From: Tetrapyrgos nigripes
Taxonomy: Eukaryota; Basidiomycota; Agaricomycetes; Agaricales; Campanellaceae
Assembly (NCBI GenBank): GCA_013368315.1
Contig: JAACJM010000108.1
Span: 186,001 to 250,000 of the forward strand
Length of the DNA stretch: 64,000 bases
Direction: 5' to 3'
Part shown: piece by piece, positions 57,986 to 64,000 of the stretch
Layout: each line of letters starts with the position of its first letter
Position numbering within the stretch: position 1 is the first letter of the stretch
Position numbers and translations under genes: made by a program
Notes under the pieces: model-generated
Database searches by the model: none
The model's input: only the letters and a program-made list of their open reading frames with translations
Told to the model about the DNA's origin: nothing

Positions 57986-59189
57986 ATGTGTAGCAGGTGC
58001 AGCAGGCTAGGAACCTCTGCCTTGAAGCATCAACTTCCATAGGAATGCCTTGGGGAAGGGGAGCTTGGGCAGGGGCTGGTGCACGAGGGGCAGGAATGGG
58101 GGCAGCAGCAGGGGTAGGGAACTGGATTGGGAAAAGGGAACGACCCTGAGGTTGAGCATGAGAGGGGAAAGTAGGCTTGGGTGGACCAGGGTGCACACTT
58201 CTCTGAGCACCATGGAAGATCGCATCTTCCCGTTCATGTTTATAAAACCTCTTGGCCAGGGAATACCAAGCTGCAATGTCCCATTCCTGTGGACGAGCCT
58301 CTGCCTCTGCAACCTTCTTCTCTAAAGCAGGCCACAGTCCACATCGGAATTTGAGGACCACTGTCTGACCAACATGTTTTGCGTCCTCAAGTCGGGCCTT
58401 GATGATAGGTGCAGTAGGGTTCGTGGAGTAGAGGACGGGTTCAACGTTAAGGCCAGCTATGGTGATGAGAGCACGGAAGTTGTCAATGTATTCGTCAACA
58501 GAAGCTGTGCCCTGGAAGTAGGAGACACCCTCTAGGGTGAGACTAGCCTGAGTGCGTTCGTCTTCTGGCATGAACTCCCTAATGAACTCTTTTTCAAACT
58601 CTTCCCAGGTATCAAAACGGGAGGAGCCATAGAGGTGGTTATGGTCGATGAGGCTTTGGTGGTAGGTGGCAGCATGACATGTCTGGAAGTAAGACAATGC
58701 CCACATGATCTTGGCGACGTCATCTTGGAAACGAACTGTGCTGGCATAAATGATTGCACTAGTCCACCAGACTCAGCCATTAGAACGTTGACCGTCAAAG
58801 ATGCCAGGTGGGGATGCCTTAGCATGTGAAGCTCCAGAAGAGTGATGAGAGGGAGGGGTAGAAGACAAAGCAGAAGATGGGGGTCAAGTGGGGTGTTGTG
58901 ATGGGGATTGAGTAGGTGGAGGGGGATTTTGGCCTTGGAGGGCGGCGAGGATCTCAGTGAGTTGCTTGCTCTGACTCTGGGAAGCCTGCTCAAGATGGGC
59001 CAGACAAGCGTTGAAAGCTTCAGACATCATGGGGGACCCAGGTAATGAGGCAGAAGAAACAGAGGGTGGAGAGAACTGAGGAGTGGAGGAGGAGTCTTGG
59101 GGAACTGTAGGAGGAGGAGCAAGAGCAGTGTGAGCACTATCAGAGTCGCTCTCACTGGTATCTGGAGCTTGGAAAGAAATGGTTGCCAA
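57942..59189 (-). pseudogene. gag: G1 gag with zinc knuckle
   Basis: Starts 'MATISFQAPDTSESDS' at 59189. A capsid-like helical region ('WALSYFQTCHAATYHQSL', 'WEEFEKEFIREFMPEDE', 'VDEYIDNFRALITIAGL') follows, then a Pro/Ala-rich linker and the CCHC knuckle 'CYTCGKTGHFSAACPDC'. A TGA after about 100 residues and another near 58780 split the frame. Gag packages the element RNA in virus-like particles. Confidence 0.8.
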
Positions 59190-59224
59190 AGATGACTAGT
59201 CCACTTGATGAGGAGTTTTTCTAC

Positions 59225-59332
59225 TGTAAGGGCGACTCCTGGCACATGAGGTACTCACTCAACAACTGCAGGAGGAGATCCAAAGATATATAAATCAGAA
59301 CTAGAAAATACAAGGCTGACATACTACACACC
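59225..59332 (-). repeat. G1 5' LTR remnant, interrupted by G2
   Basis: Starts TGTAAGGGCGAC (plus strand) and follows the reverse complement of the solo LTR for about 108 bases, to CATACTACACACC. There the G2 LTR begins. Confidence 0.85.
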
Positions 59333-59860
59333 TGTCAAGGTTGTCGGTACACTCGATAACCACCCAAGTCACACAGTACGAGAAGTCCGATTCACAAGAG
59401 GATAGATTGATCAAAAAGATAGAGGGATAAAGAGATAGAGAGAAAGTAAGCTGACTAGGCTCTACACTGCGTAGTAAAAGTACGGAGCGGAGACGAAGTG
59501 AACGAACTAAGGAATAGGTTACAAGGTCACAGGTATATAAGTAAAATATGAACAGATGGGAAAGAGTAAGTAATAATAGACGGTATCATGTGGAAATGTC
59601 GAGGGCGAGAGAATAATGAGTCAAATATGGATAGATGAAGGTACTAGATCATACGGAGTGATTGACAGTGAGAATGTCCATGGAGATAGGGATAGGAGAT
59701 AGGGATCGGAGGAGATAAGAGTGTGAGTCATAGATCTATGGAGATGGTAACTATAGACGATGATGAGAAATGGTTAGTATTTATGGGGTTAAAGTGGGAA
59801 ATGGGTAGTAAAAGGAAAAGAATAGAAAGGAAATGAATAGGCGGGAGACGATTCATGACA
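59333..59860 (-). repeat. G2 3' LTR, 528 bases
   Basis: On the element strand it begins TGTCATGAATCG and ends AACCTTGACA, giving TGTCA...TGACA ends. It contains repeated GATAGGGATAGGAGATAGGG-type purine words near 59685-59720. Confidence 0.85.
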
Positions 59861-59871
59861 TTACCCCCTCT

Positions 59872-60384
59872 TTAGGACGAGCTTTCACCGGAGCTCGTCA
59901 AGCTAGTTTTCCAATGCTCTGCCCATTGCTTGCGGAGCCGTCTGTCTACATCCCCCTGGCTCGGCCAATATCTGTTCCAATCTATAGTGCCGTCTCCAAT
60001 TCTCCCATCTAGGGTCGTTCCAGTCGAAGTTTCCCCATTCTGTTGTGTTGGTCGCCGTTCCCCATCCTCCTCCATTATCGTCTGTGTTCCAGTGTATACT
60101 GTTGTCTGCCCCCAGATGCTGGCGCCTCCCCATCCCAGATTTCCTCTGTGTTCCGCCGTAGCGACGTCCATTGCACCACACAACGGGCTTTATGTCCTCT
60201 GCCAGTCTACAACGTCCTGGTCCATCCTCCCTACCCCATGTGCATCGTTGACACCCGATGTGAGGTCCTGTGTGTTGTTTTGGCAGTCTGCATCGACGTT
60301 CAGACCGGCTTCCATAGCTGCAACGTCCCCTGTTAGTTGGGGCGTGTCGTTCGTGATGGTGTCGATGGAGGAAGTGGTTGACAT
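59872..60384 (-). CDS. G2 extra ORF between pol and the 3' LTR
   Basis: One frame reads from 'MSTTSSIDTITNDTPQL' at 60384, is broken by a single TAA at 60190-60192, and continues 'MDVATAEHRGNLGWGGAS' to 'SLTSSGESSS' at 59872, right at the polypurine tract. The composition is Asp/Thr/Gly/Trp-rich, unlike pol. A 204-codon frame (59903-60517) overlaps it in another register and is fully open, so which frame is used is unclear. I recognise neither product. It is not pol (which ends at 60519) and shows no signal peptide or membrane span that would suggest an envelope protein. It could be an accessory ORF or a structured 3' UTR. Confidence 0.35.
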
Positions 60385-60518
60385 GGTTAGATGAAGGTGT
60401 AGTAGAGGGGAGCAGGTGAAACTGGTAGGATGTGGTTGAGTTCTGTCCTTCTTCGTTGTGGGAAGGGTCTTTTATACGTGTTTGTCTGTACGGAGAAAAT
60501 TTTGAATGAACGGTCAAT

Positions 60519-63500
60519 TCACCCTAGGATGGTTTTGACAGTAAACGCCGTTAACGAGGGAATGCGATTGACGAGTGATGGCAGAATTCTGGTTCGATTG
60601 CCGAGTGGGGTGTGAAGGCGGGCATAGGATGCCACGGTTCGTAACAGTGTTTCTCCTCGGAGTTGTGCTTTTGCCTGAAGCACCCGGGTACTTCGCCATA
60701 TGTCTTCCATGGCGACGCCTAGTGAACGCACCGTTGTTCCCGGACGTATCAGGTTTTTGGGTCGATATGCGTCTGGATGTTGTTGATGGAAGGTCTCGAT
60801 CATCTCTTTCACCTTCGTCAGTCCTGACGCTGGTTCCCATGAATTTTCCGAGTCAGCATAATCCAACCATTTGACAAGGTATTGTACTCCCCGTCGGTTT
60901 CTCGTTGGTTTTGAATCTAGAATTGCCTCCACATCATATTCGTTGTCTTCGGGTAATAGCTCAGCAGGTTCTCCCGGGTAGTTCACTCCGTGGGCTTCGG
61001 TTTCTTTGTACGGCGATAGGAGTGAGGCGTGGAACACTGGGTGAATGCGCCAGCCATTCGGTAATTTGAGTCGATAATTGACTTCACTGATAACGTCAGT
61101 GATTTCGAATGGTCCATGACGGCGATTTGCCAACTTAGCTTTCGGTCTCGTCGTTTTCAGATTCTTCCCATCCAGCAGCACTTTATCCCCAACCTTAAAC
61201 TTCACCCCTTCGTTCCGGTAGTCCTTGTTTTGCTCCTTCATTAGTTCGGCTGCTGTCGTCAGACTTGCTTTCAGTTCTTCTCGAACTGTATCCAAGTTCT
61301 GGAGGCGTTCCTCGACTTTTGGTACGTGTGAAGTTGGGTTGATTGAAGGGAATAGTCGTGGCAGAAATCCATGGAGTAATTCAAATGGTGATTTCCCAGT
61401 TGCTGAGTGAACCCGGGTATTATGACAGAATTCAGCGTATGGCAGGTATTTGACCCAATCGTCTTGGCGATAGTTACAGAAGGTCCGGAGGTATTGTTCC
61501 AGTTCTTGATTGAACCTTTCTGTTTCGCCGTCTGTCTGCGGATGGTAAGCGGTACTAAGTGCCGAAGTGATACCTAACTTAGCGTAAATGCCCTTCATCA
61601 CTTGGCTTGCGAATTGAGGTCCGCGGTCAGATATCATTTTATCCCACAAGCCATACCGTCGCCAGGTATTGTCGAACAATAGGTCGATTGTTCCGTCGCT
61701 GTCAATATCTTTTCTGCATGGGGAAATGACAACTGTCTTTGTTGAACGATCGACTGTGACGTGAATTGCATTGAAGCCGTCGCATTCTGGCAGGTCCGTG
61801 ATGAAATCGGTCGTGATGGTACCAAAGGGTCGTTCCGGTATTTCGTTTGGGATTAAGGGTACGTGCGCAGGATGGTTGTCTGCCTTGGTTAACTGGCAGG
61901 TAGCGCACCCTTCAACGTAGTTGCGAACGAATACTGACATACCGGGCCACCAGAATTCTCTACTGACGAGTTCATATGTTTTGAATCTTCCCGGGTGGCC
62001 TGCAGTAAGGCTGTCGTGATGCATTTTAACGATATCCCGCCTGAGCTTTTGATCGTTTGGGACGTAGACCTTTCCTCGGAACAGGATAACCCCGTCTTCA
62101 TAGTTCCATTCCTGCAAATTCTTCGCCAAAGCGCGGGGTCCGTTGTCAATGATAGTTCGTAACGCACTCACGACTTCAGCATCCTTATCCGGACATTCCT
62201 TTATTCGCCTTTTCAATTCCGCATCTCCTATTGCGGTTACTGTTCCTGGTCGCGTCGCTCGAATTCTGAAGAATCTAGGGTCAAGTAAGACCCTGTCCTT
62301 GTTGTCGTTTTCGACCCCCTCTTTATGATCCGATCTTCGAGAGAGTGGGTCACTTCGATTCAGATTTCCCGGTTTATGGGTGAGCGTAAAGTCGAATCTG
62401 GTCAAGAACAAGGCCATCCTTGCTTGTCGTCGGCTGAGTTTTTGAGCCGAAGTAAAATATCTGAGGTTGTCGTGATCAGTCAGGATTTCGATGGTATGTG
62501 GTCCTCCTTCAAGGTAGTGCCGCCAGGCTTCAAGTCCTCGTATGATTGCTAGCAGTTCTTTGTCATGGATGTCGTAGTTTCGTTCGGTTTCGGACAACGC
62601 TTTTGACAGGTAGGCTACCGGGTGCCATTTGCCATCCGATCCTTGTTGTTGCAGGATACCTCCTGTGGCATAATCTGACGCGTCAACTTCTACTCGGTAC
62701 GGTTTAGAATGGTCAGGCATGAGAAGAACTGGTGAAGTTGTGAACGTATCTTTGAGTGCCTGGAAGGCCCTTTGAGCTTCTTCAGACCATTCCCATGGAT
62801 GTTCTTTTTTCGTGAGATCGAACAGGGGTCGTGCGATTTTTGAGAAATCTTGTATGAAACGTCGATAGAAGTTTCCGAAGCCGAGGAATGACTGTACGTC
62901 CTTGACATTCCGTGGGACTGGCCATTTAGTTACTCCTTCGACCTTGATTGGATCCATCGCCAATGTGTTATGTGATACGATGAGGCCGAGGAACTCCACT
63001 GAGTCGGTTTCGAAGGTACATTTTTCCGGTTTAGCGTATAGGTCGTTATCATGGAGTCGTGCCAATACTTGTTTTACCATGTATCGATGTTCTTCTAGGG
63101 ATTCCGTGAATATAAGAATATCGTCCATATAGATCACGACTTTTCCAGAGTCGATCAAGTCCTTGAATAGGGTATTCATCATTGCTTGGAACGTGGCTGG
63201 AGAGTTCATAAGACCGAAAAACATCACCGTTGGTTCAAAGAGACCGCGGTTGGTTTTGAACGCCGCTTTCCATTCATCTCCCTTCTTGATACGCACGTTG
63301 TTATACCCCCATCTAAGGTCGATTTTGGAGAATATTCGTGCCCCTTTGAGTTTGTCTACGAGTTCCGATATAAGCAGTAAAGGGTATTCGTTCTTGACGG
63401 TCCCTTTGTTTAGGGCGCGGTAATCCTGTACTGGTCGTAGTTTTCCGTCTTTCTTTTTTACAAAGAAGAAGGGACTTGCCATAGGAGACTTCGACGGTCT

Positions 63501-64000
63501 TATGTACCCTTTTTCCAAGTTTTCCTTGATGAATTCGTCAAGTTCCTTTTGTTCATTTGGGGACAACGGATATGTTTTGCAAGGGCGTGGTGTAAAGTCC
63601 GGTTTTAACTCGATGGCATGATCCCATTCGCCACGTTTCGGTAGTCTTTCTGAGGTTTGTTTGTCAAAGACTTGTAGGAACTGATGATACTGCGAAGGAA
63701 TCTTATCTTTAAGAGGTACATCGACCTGAACGTTCTGAGCCGCTTCTGCGAGTTCTTGTGCTTTCGTAAAACCCGCACGGATGTTCAGATCCGGTCCTCC
63801 TGATGCTTCTTCATCGAATCTTTCCTCTTTCCCTAACAATTCTTCCATTACGTCCTGTTCCCACCGTTCTGGGATCGTGTCCCTCCCGTAGTCATCTTCG
63901 GCAAAGATTGCGGTTTCTTCTGAGTTTCGGTGGAAAGATCGAACAGGAATTCGACGTCGTCGTCCTGCAATTTTCGATTGGGCAATTGGTTTAAATCGTC
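60519..64000 (-). CDS. pol: G2 pol polyprotein (partial at 5' end)
   Basis: Open from the window edge to the TAG at 60519-60521; the first in-frame Met (63848) is internal and the frame continues upstream. Numbering from it: reverse transcriptase with 'KSPMASPFFFVKKKDG' (about 119) and the active site 'YMDDILIF' (240); RNase H 'VEVDASDYATGGIL' (386) and 'LTDHDNLRYF' (456); integrase H2C2 zinc finger (609-652), DDE core Asp681 ('TTDFITDL'), Asp741 ('SDRGPQF') and the Glu of 'DGETERFNQE' (about 777); and a C-terminal chromodomain at 971-1023 ('YDVEAILDS' ... 'YLVKWLDYADSENSWEP'). This is the domain order of chromoviruses, whose chromodomain steers insertion to marked chromatin. All catalytic residues are present. 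Confidence 0.93.
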   Translation of the reverse strand, partial: RFKPIAQSKIAGRRRRIPVRSFHRNSEETAIFAEDDYGRDTIPERWEQDVMEELLGKEERFDEEASGGPDLNIRAGFTKAQELAEAAQNVQVDVPLKDKIPSQYHQFLQVFDKQTSERLPKRGEWDHAIELKPDFTPRPCKTYPLSPNEQKELDEFIKENLEKGYIRPSKSPMASPFFFVKKKDGKLRPVQDYRALNKGTVKNEYPLLLISELVDKLKGARIFSKIDLRWGYNNVRIKKGDEWKAAFKTNRGLFEPTVMFFGLMNSPATFQAMMNTLFKDLIDSGKVVIYMDDILIFTESLEEHRYMVKQVLARLHDNDLYAKPEKCTFETDSVEFLGLIVSHNTLAMDPIKVEGVTKWPVPRNVKDVQSFLGFGNFYRRFIQDFSKIARPLFDLTKKEHPWEWSEEAQRAFQALKDTFTTSPVLLMPDHSKPYRVEVDASDYATGGILQQQGSDGKWHPVAYLSKALSETERNYDIHDKELLAIIRGLEAWRHYLEGGPHTIEILTDHDNLRYFTSAQKLSRRQARMALFLTRFDFTLTHKPGNLNRSDPLSRRSDHKEGVENDNKDRVLLDPRFFRIRATRPGTVTAIGDAELKRRIKECPDKDAEVVSALRTIIDNGPRALAKNLQEWNYEDGVILFRGKVYVPNDQKLRRDIVKMHHDSLTAGHPGRFKTYELVSREFWWPGMSVFVRNYVEGCATCQLTKADNHPAHVPLIPNEIPERPFGTITTDFITDLPECDGFNAIHVTVDRSTKTVVISPCRKDIDSDGTIDLLFDNTWRRYGLWDKMISDRGPQFASQVMKGIYAKLGITSALSTAYHPQTDGETERFNQELEQYLRTFCNYRQDDWVKYLPYAEFCHNTRVHSATGKSPFELLHGFLPRLFPSINPTSHVPKVEERLQNLDTVREELKASLTTAAELMKEQNKDYRNEGVKFKVGDKVLLDGKNLKTTRPKAKLANRRHGPFEITDVISEVNYRLKLPNGWRIHPVFHASLLSPYKETEAHGVNYPGEPAELLPEDNEYDVEAILDSKPTRNRRGVQYLVKWLDYADSENSWEPASGLTKVKEMIETFHQQHPDAYRPKNLIRPGTTVRSLGVAMEDIWRSTRVLQAKAQLRGETLLRTVASYARLHTPLGNRTRILPSLVNRIPSLTAFTVKTILG

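Larger units (their letters stand above)
53804..59332 (-). mobile_element. G1: decayed chromodomain Ty3/gypsy element
   Basis: Coding on the minus strand. A 5' LTR remnant lies at 59225-59332 (its outer part displaced by G2), then gag, protease, reverse transcriptase, RNase H, integrase and chromodomain, then a polypurine tract (53868-53878, G6) next to the 3' LTR, of which only 53804-53867 matches the solo LTR. The reverse transcriptase active site reads Tyr-Leu-Asn-Asn in place of Tyr-x-Asp-Asp, and stops interrupt most domains. Most lesions fit C-to-T or G-to-A at CpG. CpG is scarce (4 in 360 bases at 54601-54960). Confidence 0.88.
59333..64000 (-). mobile_element. G2: young chromodomain Ty3/gypsy element, runs off the right edge
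   Basis: Its 3' LTR (59333-59860) was inserted in G1's 5' LTR. A polypurine tract (minus strand AAAGAGGGGG, about 59863-59873) adjoins it, then an extra ORF region, then pol reading open to the window end. CpG content is normal (18 in 360 bases at 61201-61560) and pol has no lesion, so the insertion is recent. The 5' LTR, gag and the matching target duplication lie beyond the window. Confidence 0.9.

Overview
The window looks like nuclear DNA of a filamentous basidiomycete, most likely an Agaricomycete (mushroom-forming fungus). Protein-coding genes are split by many short GT-AG introns, mostly 48-70 bases. The families are typical of this group: UstS-type glutathione transferase, a small secreted thaumatin-like 'glycopeptide', an F-box/leucine-rich protein, a many-exon cytochrome P450, a G-alpha subunit, a fungal DUF262 protein, and chromodomain Ty3/gypsy and Ty1/copia retroelements. 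I saw no tRNA, rRNA or CRISPR.

Layout. 1-13.7 kb is gene-dense: two copies in opposite orientation of a small secreted ABM-fold protein (1642-2448 and 7954-8835) flank a glutathione transferase, a secreted thaumatin-like protein and a frameshifted F-box gene. Then come the autophagy gene ATG14 (9472-11473) and a frameshifted multi-membrane-span gene. 13.7-22.5 kb holds sparse DNA and a two-gene unit that may be a large DNA transposon: a 1216-residue transposase-like protein and a 476-residue partner. 23.9-29.6 kb carries an intact G-alpha gene and an intact DUF262 plus AT-hook gene. 33.2-40.7 kb carries a class V-like myosin with no cargo-binding tail (two frameshifts) and a divergent Hsp70-like gene (one frameshift). 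42.3-44.7 kb is an intact 13-exon P450 with a 6-base microexon.

From about 45 kb to the end the window is repeat-dominated: a 1.93-kb terminal-inverted-repeat DNA element with a 3-base target duplication, smaller hairpin elements, a decayed copia element interrupted by a solo LTR, a decayed chromodomain gypsy element (G1), and a younger chromodomain gypsy element (G2) whose 3' LTR sits inside G1's 5' LTR. G2 runs off the right edge with an open pol frame. The decayed elements are strongly CpG-poor and carry CGA-to-TGA and similar changes. G2 and the host genes are not CpG-poor, which points to methylation-linked or RIP-like mutation of older elements.

How genes relate: this is a eukaryotic chromosome, so there are no operons. 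ATG14 (autophagy initiation), G-alpha (signalling) and myosin (transport) are independent loci. The functional groupings I see are the duplicated ABM pair, the possible two-gene transposon, and the nested retroelements. Five frameshifts (near 6424, 12871, 34495, 35627 and 38935) occur in four genes. Nine other multi-exon genes read through cleanly, so I lean to real decay, though assembly errors cannot be excluded. All coordinates and splice sites were worked out by eye.
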